A stretch of DNA of 48,487 nucleotides, from positions 1 through 48,487 of the forward strand of contig CAMVDP010000015.1 in NCBI GenBank assembly GCA_947166275.1. Direction: 5' to 3'. Below the pieces are notes generated by a model. That model was not told the DNA's origin. It worked only from the letters and a program-made list of their open reading frames with translations, and did no database searches. The position numbers were made by a program, and so were the translations under genes. This document shows positions 1 through 9,039 of the stretch, one piece after another. This stretch comes from an uncultured Clostridia bacterium. GTDB lineage: Bacteria; Bacillota; Clostridia; Oscillospirales; Ruminococcaceae. How positions within the stretch are numbered: the first letter of the stretch is position 1; the number at the start of each line of letters is the position of its first letter.

Positions 1-1
1 T

Positions 2-3000
2 GCCAATGGTAAGGACTGCACAGACAAACTCACGATAACCAACAAGACCACGACCAATGCTGAAACAAGCAAGACTCTGAACGCGTACGCGTACGGCAGT
101 GGCAGCACCTGTGAGGTGCGCGCGGAGTACGCGGGTGCGCTGACGCTTGAGGTATCTGACCCCGATACGTACGATCCTGTAGATGGCGGAGGTTACTTCC
201 CGAGCTTTGAGAAGGCGTTCGCGCATGTTGTCCCCGGCAAGAATAATGTGATCCGTCTGGAGGAGAACATTGACGCGAAGGTATTCACGCTTCCGACAAA
301 CATCGGTAACGGCAGCCTCTTTATATGCGGCACAGGTACAAGCGGTTCAGAGAGACACAAGCTGACACTTCACGGTATAACGAGCCTTGCGCCGAGGTAT
401 GAATTTACATTCGATACGATCGAGCTCATACCGCGCAACAGCAAGGGCGACGCGCAGGTACCGACATTCACGATAACCGGCGCTGCGTCAAAGGATATAG
501 GCTTCTACAAAGTAAAGTGCAGCGACGAAACGACGATCAATCTTACCGCTGCAGCGAATGGTATTATAGGTATCCATGATTTCAACGAGTGCAAGATAGG
601 CACTATTTCGGGTACGAACACATCAACACTGGGTGTTTTGTCGGGTTCCGCCGGAACGATCGACAAGATCACGAATTTCAAGACGGTTGCGTTCGTTCCT
701 TCGGTAACAGTCAACAGCTCGATCACGGGTGTAGGCGAGCTTATGTCAAATGGTGCGCTTGTACTTCCCACTACGGCTACAGCAACGATAACACAGCTTG
801 GCGGATTGGCTGAAGGCGAAGCAGCCTTCGGCGCGAATATCGTGCTCCTTGCGGAGACAGAGGAAGGCAAGATAACAAAGCTCCCGAATCTCACGGTATC
901 GAAGTTAAACGCTGCCGATTCGACGATAACCGTAAAGGACAGCACGGCTCCGAGCGGTGACCCGATAGCAATACCGAGCGGCACGAAGCTGTTCACGTTC
1001 AGCGGCACAGTCAAGGCGTTCGAGACTAAGGATGCCAATGGTAAGGACTGCACAGACAAACTCACGATAACCAACAAGACCACGACCGATGAAGTAACAG
1101 GCAAGACTCTGAACGCGTACGCGTACGGCAGCGGCAGCACCTGTGAGGTGCGCGCGGAGTACACGGGTGCGCTGAAGCTTGTAGCGGGAACTTATACCGA
1201 TTACTTCCCGAGCTTTGAGAAGGCGTTCGCGCATACGGTAGCCGGCATGGATAATATTATCACGCTCAACGAGAACGTTGACGCGAAGGTATTCACGCTT
1301 CCGACAAATCTCGGAACAGAAGGTGCGCTCGTGGTATGTAGTACCAGTGGCAAAACTCTCACGCTGCACGGTATAACGAGTCTTGCGCCGAGGTATGACT
1401 TTACACTCGATACGATCGAGCTCATACCGCTCAACAGCAAGGGCGATGCGCAGGTACCGACATTTGAGATAAAAGGCTCGAAAAGTGTTGATCTTGTTAA
1501 TGTAAAGTGTAACAAGGATAAAACCACCATAAATGCGTCAGCAGGTGCGAGCAGCAAATTGTATGTTTCCACATGCGACAGCAAGCTCGGCACACTGACC
1601 GGTACGGCGACATCTGCACTTCATATTATCAATACCGAGTGCGACAGGATCGCGACGTTCAAGGAAATATATGTCGCAGATGGCACAAATAAAGTCAATA
1701 CCTCGATAACAGGTGTTACAAGTGTTTTCGGAGGAGAAGGCGCAAAACTTGTACTTGCTCCGACCGCGACGGCGACGATAAACACGCTCGGAACAGATGA
1801 TTTTGGCGCGAATATCGTGCTCCTTGCGGAGACAGAGGAAGGCAAGATAACAAAGCTGCCGAATCTCACGGTATCGAAGTTACACGCTGCCGAATCGACG
1901 ATAACCGTCATGGATAAGAACATGAACGTGAACACCGGTATTGCGATGGCTTTAGCAAGCGGCACGAAGCTGTTCACGTTCAGCGGCACAGTCAAGGCGT
2001 TCGATGACGCGAACTACACAGCCCTTATCACGATAGGCAACAAGACCACGACCAATGCTGAAACAGGCAAGACTCTGAACGCGTACGCGTACGGCAGCGG
2101 CAGCACCTGTGAGGTGCGCGCGGAGTACGAGGGTGCGCTGGAGCTCGCGGTACTTGACCCCATTACGCGCAATCTTGTAGAGGGCGGAGGTCCCTTCCCG
2201 AGCTTTGAGAAGGCGTTCGCGCATGTTGTCCCCGGCATGAATAATGGTATCACTCTCAACGAGGACGTTGACGCGAAGGTATTCACGCTTCCGACCAACA
2301 TCGGAAACGGCAGTCTCATTATTTACGGCGGTTTAGAGAAGCACAAGCTGACACTTCACGGTATAACGAGCCTTGCGCCGAAGTATACCTTTGAACTCAA
2401 TAGTGTCGAGCTCACACCGCTCAACAGCAAGGGCGACGCGCAGGTACCGACATTCACGATAAGCGGTTCGAAGGATGTTGAACTTAATAAGGTAACGTGT
2501 GACAAGGATAAGACCACAATCAATCTGACGGTGGGCGCGGGCGGAACACTGCGTATATATGACAACGACAGCAAGTTCGGCACATTGACCGGTACGGCGA
2601 CATCTGCACTTTATATTCGCAGTACCGAGTGCGACAGGATCGCGACGTTCAAGGAAATACATGTCTTAAATGGAACAAATAAAGTCAATACCTCGATAAC
2701 GGGCGTTACGACGGTTTACGGACCTGAAGACGCAACACTTGTACTTGCTCCGACCGCGACGGCGACGATAACACAGCTCGGCGGAAAGTCTAGTGGTGGT
2801 ACTGACATTGGCGCGAATATCGTGCTCCTTGCGGAGACAGAGGACGGCAAGATTACAAAGCTGCCGAACCTTACGGTGACGAAGCTTGCCGACAACGGAC
2901 AGCCGATCAATGTAACCGTCAAGAGCGCAGCCGATAACGCGGTGATAGCGGTACCGAGCGGCACGAAGCTGTTCACGTTCAGCGGTACAGTCAAGGCGTT

Positions 3001-4351
3001 CGAGACCAAGGATGCAAATGACAAGGACTACACAGATCGTATCACGATAGGCAACAAGACCACGACCGATGCTGAAACAGGCAAGACTCTGAACGCATAC
3101 GCGTACGGCAGCGGCAGCACCTGTGAGGTGCGTGCGGAGTACGCGGGTGCGCTGACGCTTTCGGTGAACAACGGTGCCGGAACACCTTTCCCGAGCTTCG
3201 AGAAGGCGTTCGCAAATACTGTAGCTAACAAGATTAATGAGATCAAGCTCAACGAGAACGTTGACGCGAAGGTATTCACGCTTCCGACCAACATCGGAAA
3301 CGAAGGCACGCTCAGCATAAATGGCAATTACACTCTTACACTCCATAACATTACCTCTCTCGCTCCGAGATATGATTTCATTCTCAGTAACGTTGAGCTC
3401 ATACCGCTCAACAGCAAGGGCGACGCGCAGGTGCCGACATTTGAGATAAAAGGCTCGAAACGTGTTGATCTTGTTAAAGTAAAGTGTAACAAGGATAAAA
3501 CCACAATCAATCTGACGGTGGGTGCGGGCGAAACACTGCGTATAAATAACAACGACATCAAGTTCGGCACACTGACCGGTACGGCGACATCTGCACTTAG
3601 TATTCGCAGTACCGAGTGCGACAGGATCGCGATGTTCAAGGAAATATTTGTCGCAGATGGCACAAATAAAGTCAATACCTCGATAACGGGCGTTACGACG
3701 GTTTACGGACTTGAAGACGCAAAACTTGTACTTGCTCCGACCGCGACGGCGACGATAAACACGCTCGGAAAAGATGATTTTGGCGCGGATATCGTGCTCC
3801 TTGCGGAGACAGAGGACGGCAAGATAACAAAGCTGCCGAACCTTACGGTGACGAAGCTTGCCGACAACGGACAGCTGATCAATGTAACCGTCAATAACGC
3901 CGACTACAGGCTCGCAAGCGGCACGAAGGTGCTGACAGCAGGCTCGAACACGGATATCGCGGAAGGTATCACGATAGTGAACAAGGACGCGAACGGCAAC
4001 GATCTCACGGCTGTGACATACGGCAGGGAGATAAGAGCCGAGATACCCGATGTTATCGTGCTTAATGTCAACAACAGCGAAGTAGGCACGTTCACAAGCT
4101 TCGAGAAGATGTTCACGGAGCTCAACAGGCTCGCGAACGCAGACAGACAGAATGCGAACAAGTACGAGATAGTAATGAAGTCGGATATCATGACGAAGGT
4201 ATTCACGCTTCCGACCTATGGCAAGAGCATCACAGTCAAGAGTGATGACAACACCAAACGCCGCAAGCTGATCATCGTCGGAGTAAACCTCAACTACAAG
4301 AACTATCCGGTGAACTTTGAGACTGTCGATGTGACGATAGCAAAGTCATAA
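2..4351 (+). CDS. Giant tandem-repeat protein, probably surface or secreted (5' end outside window)
   Basis: The reading frame is open from base 2 and ends in TAA at 4349-4351. A frame call starting at 116 would begin at a GTG inside a repeat unit, so the true start lies upstream; 1449 residues are visible. The protein is four long repeats of 344, 322, 338 and 301 residues followed by a shorter divergent end. Each unit carries FPSFEKAFA, AKVFTLPTN, a LTLHGITSLAP-type strand, NSKGDAQVPTF, TATATI and GKITKLPNLTV. The alternating short hydrophobic strands with Thr, Asn and Gly turns suggest a beta-solenoid or stacked beta domains; this is inferred from pattern only. The visible C-terminus (VDVTIAKS) has no sortase motif, dockerin or membrane segment, so any anchor must be N-terminal or non-covalent. 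It converges on the dockerin-protein operon, which makes a surface role plausible. I recognise no named family. Confidence 0.8.
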   Translation, partial: ANGKDCTDKLTITNKTTTNAETSKTLNAYAYGSGSTCEVRAEYAGALTLEVSDPDTYDPVDGGGYFPSFEKAFAHVVPGKNNVIRLEENIDAKVFTLPTNIGNGSLFICGTGTSGSERHKLTLHGITSLAPRYEFTFDTIELIPRNSKGDAQVPTFTITGAASKDIGFYKVKCSDETTINLTAAANGIIGIHDFNECKIGTISGTNTSTLGVLSGSAGTIDKITNFKTVAFVPSVTVNSSITGVGELMSNGALVLPTTATATITQLGGLAEGEAAFGANIVLLAETEEGKITKLPNLTVSKLNAADSTITVKDSTAPSGDPIAIPSGTKLFTFSGTVKAFETKDANGKDCTDKLTITNKTTTDEVTGKTLNAYAYGSGSTCEVRAEYTGALKLVAGTYTDYFPSFEKAFAHTVAGMDNIITLNENVDAKVFTLPTNLGTEGALVVCSTSGKTLTLHGITSLAPRYDFTLDTIELIPLNSKGDAQVPTFEIKGSKSVDLVNVKCNKDKTTINASAGASSKLYVSTCDSKLGTLTGTATSALHIINTECDRIATFKEIYVADGTNKVNTSITGVTSVFGGEGAKLVLAPTATATINTLGTDDFGANIVLLAETEEGKITKLPNLTVSKLHAAESTITVMDKNMNVNTGIAMALASGTKLFTFSGTVKAFDDANYTALITIGNKTTTNAETGKTLNAYAYGSGSTCEVRAEYEGALELAVLDPITRNLVEGGGPFPSFEKAFAHVVPGMNNGITLNEDVDAKVFTLPTNIGNGSLIIYGGLEKHKLTLHGITSLAPKYTFELNSVELTPLNSKGDAQVPTFTISGSKDVELNKVTCDKDKTTINLTVGAGGTLRIYDNDSKFGTLTGTATSALYIRSTECDRIATFKEIHVLNGTNKVNTSITGVTTVYGPEDATLVLAPTATATITQLGGKSSGGTDIGANIVLLAETEDGKITKLPNLTVTKLADNGQPINVTVKSAADNAVIAVPSGTKLFTFSGTVKAFETKDANDKDYTDRITIGNKTTTDAETGKTLNAYAYGSGSTCEVRAEYAGALTLSVNNGAGTPFPSFEKAFANTVANKINEIKLNENVDAKVFTLPTNIGNEGTLSINGNYTLTLHNITSLAPRYDFILSNVELIPLNSKGDAQVPTFEIKGSKRVDLVKVKCNKDKTTINLTVGAGETLRINNNDIKFGTLTGTATSALSIRSTECDRIAMFKEIFVADGTNKVNTSITGVTTVYGLEDAKLVLAPTATATINTLGKDDFGADIVLLAETEDGKITKLPNLTVTKLADNGQLINVTVNNADYRLASGTKVLTAGSNTDIAEGITIVNKDANGNDLTAVTYGREIRAEIPDVIVLNVNNSEVGTFTSFEKMFTELNRLANADRQNANKYEIVMKSDIMTKVFTLPTYGKSITVKSDDNTKRRKLIIVGVNLNYKNYPVNFETVDVTIAKS
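116..4030 (+). repeat. Four in-frame tandem repeats of 0.9-1.03 kb
   Basis: Unit boundaries, taken at the Val codon of the CEVRAEY junction (or its equivalent), are 116, 1148, 2114, 3128 and 4031, giving unit lengths of 1032, 966, 1014 and 903 bp. The junction DNA coding for AYAYGSGSTCEVRAEY is almost identical in four copies, and blocks such as the DNA for DAKVFTLPTN recur nearly unchanged. Length differences lie in the loops after NIGN and SGTK, always in multiples of three. The window begins inside an earlier copy, so the array is longer than seen here. High DNA identity suggests recent duplication or gene conversion. Confidence 0.9.
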
Positions 4352-4372
4352 CGGCATGACCGAAAGAAAAGA

Positions 4373-4397
4373 CCGCTGCATCGTATGATGCAGCGGG
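4373..4397 (+). terminator. First terminator hairpin after the repeat gene
   Basis: A 10-bp perfect stem (4373-4382 with 4387-4396) closes a GTAT loop about 20 bases after the stop codon. It is followed by an A-rich rather than T-rich stretch, so on its own it is a weak terminator. It probably acts together with the next hairpin. Confidence 0.5.
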
Positions 4398-4409
4398 AAA
4401 AGAAAAGAT

Positions 4410-4444
4410 CCCCCCTGCCTTGACCGGCAGGGGGGTTCGTTTTG
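4410..4444. terminator. Bidirectional terminator between convergent genes
   Basis: A 10-bp GC-rich stem (4410-4419 with 4426-4435) with loop TTGACC is followed on the + strand by TTCGTTTT. On the - strand it is followed by ATCTTTTCTTTT. It can therefore end both the repeat gene and the minus-strand dockerin gene, whose stop is at 4454. Confidence 0.85.
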
Positions 4445-4453
4445 TATCAGGAT

Positions 4454-7297
4454 CTATGCTATATGATCAAAGATAGTGGGATGCTTGCCGACGCAGTAAC
4501 GCAGTATCTGTGTCGCGTCCTTTGCGGAAAGCTCGGAATTTGGAAGAACATGTGCGACGGATACGCGGTATTCATCTATGACGCCGTTTTTGTCGCGCAT
4601 ACAGCAGGTCCTTCCGACCTCGAAATAGAGTATCTGTGTGGCGTCACGTGCACCGATCACGCCGTCACCGTCCGGGTCGCCGTATCTGAAGACCTCGACG
4701 TTCTGTGTCACTGCGGCAGTCGAGCCTTTGACGCTGTAATCGCGCGGTGCGCATTTCGGCATTGTTACGTGAAGCTTGTAATTCTCGCCGGCGGTGACGT
4801 TGTTGAACGTGTATGTGCCGTCTGTCGAGACTGTGGTCTGCATTACGGTACCGCGGCTGTTGATGAGCTGAATGGTCGCGTCACCCGTGATGCTTGAGAA
4901 ATTCGGGATAGTGCCGGAGATCGTGTTTCCGGTAGTGCCGCCGGATTGAACCGCTATCTGAGCGACATCGGAGAAATCAGTGAGTGTGCCGTCGGCTTTG
5001 ATGACTCTTATCCAGTAGAAGTACGTCTTGCCCTGCTGAACGGTCTTGTCCGCGTAGATGCTGTACGGGTAGGAATTATCGATCAGCTTTCTTTCTCCCG
5101 TGAGGGTCTCGGAGCGGTAGACATTGGTTCCCTGTGCGTTCAGGACATTTTTGTTGAATGAGATGAAGACAACGCCGTTGTTTTGTGAGATAGTGGATAT
5201 CTGCGGCTTGCCCGTCATCGGGTCGGAATTTGCCGGCGTGGTGAAGGAAAACGGCTTTGAGAGGGCGGATTCGGTACCGTCTTCCATTACTGATGATACG
5301 AAGTAGTAATACTTTTTGCCCGGCTCCCATGTCTTATCGGAGTATGGTGATGCGGTCGTACTTCCGATCAGAACAGGGTCGTTCTCGGTCAGTGACCGAT
5401 ATACCTTATAGCTTTTGGCATTGTCGATCGCTTTCCAGTATACTCTGACCTCGCTGCCGCTCTTGGCTATATCGACGATAACGGGAGTGATCGCGCTTGG
5501 CGGCAATTCAACGCTCAGCTCATTTGAGAAGTCCGATTCGCTGCCGTCTTTGAGTACCGTGGTCACGCTGTAATAGTATTTTTTGTTGTAGCTAAAGCTT
5601 GTATCGCTGAACCTGCAAAAACATAAGCCGTCATACGATGATACTTTACCTGTTGCGGTGCCTATATAGACCGGTGTTCCGCCCGATGCAGCGGTACGAT
5701 AGACTTTATATTCGGTGTCGAATGAATCGACTTCGAACACGCCGTTCCATGACAGATCGACGCTGCGATCGTCTGAATTATACTGCGCGCTGCTCAGGAT
5801 CGGGATATATGAAGCCTGACCGTGAGAATGCCAGTTGAAGTTTTTAAGCTCCGCGTAATACTGAGCGTACGAACCGTCATATCCGTGTATGGTCTTCTTT
5901 ATCGGGCAGTCCTCAAAGGTCTTTTTGTAGGGTGAGTAGTCTCCGTTGTCGATGCTGATAACACTTTCGGGGAGCGTAACGTCAGTGAGGCTTGAACAGT
6001 TCATGAATTCAGAGTACAGGATATGCGATACACCGTTCGGTATGCTTATCTTTTCGAGGGAGGTGCAGTTCATGAAATCGGCGGAATGAGTTGGGTTGCC
6101 AAAGGTCTCAATGCCGTCCCAGTCCTTGATGTCCGGTGTGCTCTCGCTGTCGGTCAGGTAGGATATGTTTTTCAGGTTTTCACAGTCTTTGAACGATCTG
6201 CCATAGATCGTTCTGACGTTATTGTGGAAAATAATGGTGACAAGATCATTGCATCCGTTGAATGCGGAATCGCTGACAGTTACGACCGTATCGGGTATAG
6301 TGAAGGTCGTGCCGCTTTTCCTGGGAGAATAGCGTATGAGATGGGTCATATCCTTTGAATAAAGAACGCCGTCAACGGATGTGAAAGCAGGGTTTCCCGA
6401 CGCTACCCGTATATCTTTGAGATCAACGCAGTCGTGGAATTTGGATCTTATGACAGTGACACTGTCGGGGATGACGAGGGTCTCAAGATACGGATTGTTA
6501 TCTAAAGCCTCGTTTCCTATAATCGTTGTTCCCGAGAGAACGGTGTATTCGGTGCTTGTTTTTCCTTCGGGGTAAAACACAAGCTCATTATTTTTACTAT
6601 ACAGAACGCCCTGATCCGATCGGTATACAGTGTTGCTGGTTGCTACGTTTATCGTTGCCAGTCGGGAGCATCCTTTAAACGTGTCGGTATAAATCTTTGA
6701 CACTTTAGCCGGGATATCAACAGCTGTGATACCGGTACAATTACAGAAAGCGCCGGTATACAGTTTTTCAAGATCCGGTGGGAACTGAATGGATGTGAGG
6801 CTTGTGCAATTGTTGAATGCCGAGGACCCTATTGATTTCAGTTCCTGAGAAAGTGTGATGCTTTCAAGATTTGTGCAGTCGGAGAAGGAAAGCATACCGA
6901 TAGAATCAACTGTTGGCGGAAGCACAACATTACGGATGTTTATGTTTCCCGAAAAAGCTTGACCGGATATTTCGGTGACTGTGTAAGTTTTGTCTCCCGA
7001 CTCAATTGTTTGGGGAATAGTAACTGTTGTGCCAAGACCTGTGTATGATTTTAACGACGCGGTGTTGTCGCTGTAAAGCGCGTACTTAATTCCGTTTGTG
7101 TCCGTATACTCACCTACAAGCTCCGGTTTTGAATAATTTGCTGCGTCCGGAGGATCTGATGTGTAGCTGTACGTTACTGTCTCTCCGACATTATCCGAAG
7201 CGGCGGACGAAACGGCTGAAGGCCCATCCGGAGCTGTAAGGGCAGTCATAGCGACGAATGCTGCAAGCGTCCCTGCCAAGATCCTGTTAATTTTCAT
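4454..7297 (-). CDS. Secreted BspA-type LRR / fibronectin III / dockerin protein
   Basis: 947 residues, non-enzymatic by appearance. Residues 1-33 are a signal peptide. About 60-480 are BspA-like leucine-rich repeats (LRR_5), recognisable by recurring NCTSLTSIQFP, DCTNLESITL and GCNDLVTIIF blocks. Three fibronectin III modules follow (about 500-600, 600-690, 695-780; each has KVYRS or NVYRS and a KYYYSV or TYFYWI strand), then a carboxypeptidase-regulatory-like module (785-870). The C-terminus (about 871-947) is a type I dockerin: its first calcium loop, DPDGDGVIGARDATQIL, is intact, but the second keeps only ELSAKDATQIL and has lost the DxDxD part. A GGGAGGGATC ribosome site precedes the ATG. 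It is the last gene of the operon starting at 11639, lying 53 bases after the ligase-like gene. The dockerin should let it dock on a cohesin; the neighbour at 9036-11639 is the obvious candidate. LRR_5 and FN3 content suggests an adhesin or binding module. Confidence 0.9.
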   Translation of the reverse strand: MKINRILAGTLAAFVAMTALTAPDGPSAVSSAASDNVGETVTYSYTSDPPDAANYSKPELVGEYTDTNGIKYALYSDNTASLKSYTGLGTTVTIPQTIESGDKTYTVTEISGQAFSGNINIRNVVLPPTVDSIGMLSFSDCTNLESITLSQELKSIGSSAFNNCTSLTSIQFPPDLEKLYTGAFCNCTGITAVDIPAKVSKIYTDTFKGCSRLATINVATSNTVYRSDQGVLYSKNNELVFYPEGKTSTEYTVLSGTTIIGNEALDNNPYLETLVIPDSVTVIRSKFHDCVDLKDIRVASGNPAFTSVDGVLYSKDMTHLIRYSPRKSGTTFTIPDTVVTVSDSAFNGCNDLVTIIFHNNVRTIYGRSFKDCENLKNISYLTDSESTPDIKDWDGIETFGNPTHSADFMNCTSLEKISIPNGVSHILYSEFMNCSSLTDVTLPESVISIDNGDYSPYKKTFEDCPIKKTIHGYDGSYAQYYAELKNFNWHSHGQASYIPILSSAQYNSDDRSVDLSWNGVFEVDSFDTEYKVYRTAASGGTPVYIGTATGKVSSYDGLCFCRFSDTSFSYNKKYYYSVTTVLKDGSESDFSNELSVELPPSAITPVIVDIAKSGSEVRVYWKAIDNAKSYKVYRSLTENDPVLIGSTTASPYSDKTWEPGKKYYYFVSSVMEDGTESALSKPFSFTTPANSDPMTGKPQISTISQNNGVVFISFNKNVLNAQGTNVYRSETLTGERKLIDNSYPYSIYADKTVQQGKTYFYWIRVIKADGTLTDFSDVAQIAVQSGGTTGNTISGTIPNFSSITGDATIQLINSRGTVMQTTVSTDGTYTFNNVTAGENYKLHVTMPKCAPRDYSVKGSTAAVTQNVEVFRYGDPDGDGVIGARDATQILYFEVGRTCCMRDKNGVIDEYRVSVAHVLPNSELSAKDATQILRYCVGKHPTIFDHIA

Positions 7298-7350
7298 TGT
7301 GCTGATCCCTCCCGATAATAATAACTGCGAAAGCAGCGGTTTACTTTGAT

Positions 7351-9039
7351 TTATGCTATACCTCTTTCATGAAGATATATCAACAGATCTTCGGACAGCT
7401 CGGTTTTCGGCTGGTCGGTTATCATTTTCCCGAACGTGCTGAGTTTGTCGCCGATACTGTAAAACTCCGACAACACCGAGCGTATCTTACCTGCGCATAT
7501 TTCTGCGCTTGATGCGTCCCCTGCCTGAAGGTACATTTCCTCTCCTATCAGCAGGAACCTTATATAGTTCTCATACTCTTCACCGACCAGCGGCGCGTTC
7601 GCGATCGCGATGTCTTTGTATTTTATCACATTCCCGAAATCACCTTTTGAGAAGGCACATGCAGCTTTGGCAGAGTATGCGACGGATACGTGCTTATTCT
7701 GTGCGATGATGGTGTCTGCTTCCTTGTCCCTTTTATCGGTATCGATCTCGTTTGCCATTACGACAGTGCTGACTTCGGTATTCCATGGATAAAGTGACAG
7801 GGATGTATTATAGTTCCCGAATGCCGCGTAAGCGAGCGGGATCGACATATACAGTGACAGGCCTCCAATCAGTGTCAGAGCGGTTCCCGATGAAAACGAC
7901 GGTCTGAATTTATACTCCTTACCGTCGGATATGTCGAGCAGAAGTATGTAGACAATGAATACAGCAATGAATTGCAGATCAACGTCAAAGAAGCTGTGAG
8001 CGGAGATCACAAAAATCAGCAGACGTTTCTTAAGTGATCCGCCTTTCCTGAAAAATGCCTTGGCGACCGCAATTATCAGCAGTACTGTCGGCAGCCAACC
8101 GACATCCAGCGCAAGCTGGAGAAAGTCGTTGTGAACAAATCTGACCGAGTAGATACCGGTCTGGATACTCTGCTGCAGATAGAAGTAGCCGAGATATCCT
8201 GTGCCGAACGGGTGCCGCAGAACAACGGGAAAAGCGTCACCATAGTAGAGCAGTCGGCCGATAAATGTGCTCTCGCTGAATGAAGTTGACAGGAAACGAC
8301 CGATATTGCCAAGATCGCCCGTTGTTATTGCATACAGCAGGGCTGAAATCAGAACGACCACAGCTGTGCAGAAGAGAACGATTTTTGCCGGTTTGTTCCT
8401 GACTGCAAATATCAGTATTATGACCGACAGGACCGTGAGAATGAATACCGTTCTGCTTCCCGACAGTATGATGCCTGCCATAAATATCGGAATATAAACA
8501 TGATCAAGCTTTGACAGCTTTTCTTTTGTTACGGTTATTATCACCGAAACAAGCAGTATCAGTGCGAAGGTGTTCGAATATTGCAGAAAGCCCGACAATC
8601 TCCCCGCCGGCGCGAAAAACTCATTCCTCGGGGAGAATATCATTACAATTCCCGATATTGCCGTCATTGCGCACGATGTCGGCGGCAGTATGTCAAGGAA
8701 CGTTTCTGCGGGAGTATCCGACTGCATCATCACGAGTGAGAACAGCGGTACAGGCAGGAATCTTACGGCTCCTATGAATGCCATGCCCGCGTCTGCGGCC
8801 CAGAAACAGCTCAACAGGTAAAATGCCTCAACGGACAGTATCGCTATGCCTGCAGTGCTTGCTCTGAAAATGATCTGTCTGTTCCTGTGGATCGTGTATA
8901 TCAGGTATCCGCACAGGAATGCGGCTGCCGCACATGAAAGATACTCGTTGAACAGACCCGCTGCTAACAGTGAAACTGCTATGAAACCGTGCGGTACAGT
9001 GGGCAGGGAAGGTGAGCGGTTTACAGTCTGTGTTTTCAT
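7351..9039 (-). CDS. O-antigen ligase-like (Wzy/WaaL superfamily) membrane protein with C-terminal helical domain
   Basis: 562 residues with about ten to twelve hydrophobic segments through residue ~400. Features fit the O-antigen ligase/polymerase family: FLQYSNTFALIL, the SGSRTVFIL turn, and the large-loop motif FVHNDFLQLALDVGW, in which the His is the family's conserved catalytic-loop residue. The remaining C-terminal 150 residues are soluble and helical (AKAACAFSKGDFGNVIKYKDIAIANAP), resembling TPR helices, as often seen in Firmicute members. The start overlaps the stop of the scaffold gene by four bases (ATGA), so the two are translationally coupled. In Gram-positives such proteins polymerise or transfer an undecaprenyl-linked glycan; here the product could decorate the adjacent surface proteins or the wall, which is inference. 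No other capsule gene is in view. Confidence 0.75.
   Translation of the reverse strand: MKTQTVNRSPSLPTVPHGFIAVSLLAAGLFNEYLSCAAAAFLCGYLIYTIHRNRQIIFRASTAGIAILSVEAFYLLSCFWAADAGMAFIGAVRFLPVPLFSLVMMQSDTPAETFLDILPPTSCAMTAISGIVMIFSPRNEFFAPAGRLSGFLQYSNTFALILLVSVIITVTKEKLSKLDHVYIPIFMAGIILSGSRTVFILTVLSVIILIFAVRNKPAKIVLFCTAVVVLISALLYAITTGDLGNIGRFLSTSFSESTFIGRLLYYGDAFPVVLRHPFGTGYLGYFYLQQSIQTGIYSVRFVHNDFLQLALDVGWLPTVLLIIAVAKAFFRKGGSLKKRLLIFVISAHSFFDVDLQFIAVFIVYILLLDISDGKEYKFRPSFSSGTALTLIGGLSLYMSIPLAYAAFGNYNTSLSLYPWNTEVSTVVMANEIDTDKRDKEADTIIAQNKHVSVAYSAKAACAFSKGDFGNVIKYKDIAIANAPLVGEEYENYIRFLLIGEEMYLQAGDASSAEICAGKIRSVLSEFYSIGDKLSTFGKMITDQPKTELSEDLLIYLHERGIA

Noticed and set aside
505-4206. Many open frames of 60-226 codons on the minus strand opposite the repeat gene
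   Set aside because: They recur once per repeat unit, lack ribosome sites and give low-complexity Ser/Val/Leu products. They are shadows of the repetitive plus-strand gene.
1-4351. CRISPR array or mobile-element repeats
   Set aside because: Units are about 1 kb, in frame, and coding. There are no spacers, terminal repeats or transposase genes.
7298-7350. Terminator between the ligase-like and dockerin genes
   Set aside because: Only a tiny CTGC-GAAA-GCAG hairpin without T-run is present, so I read the genes as one operon.
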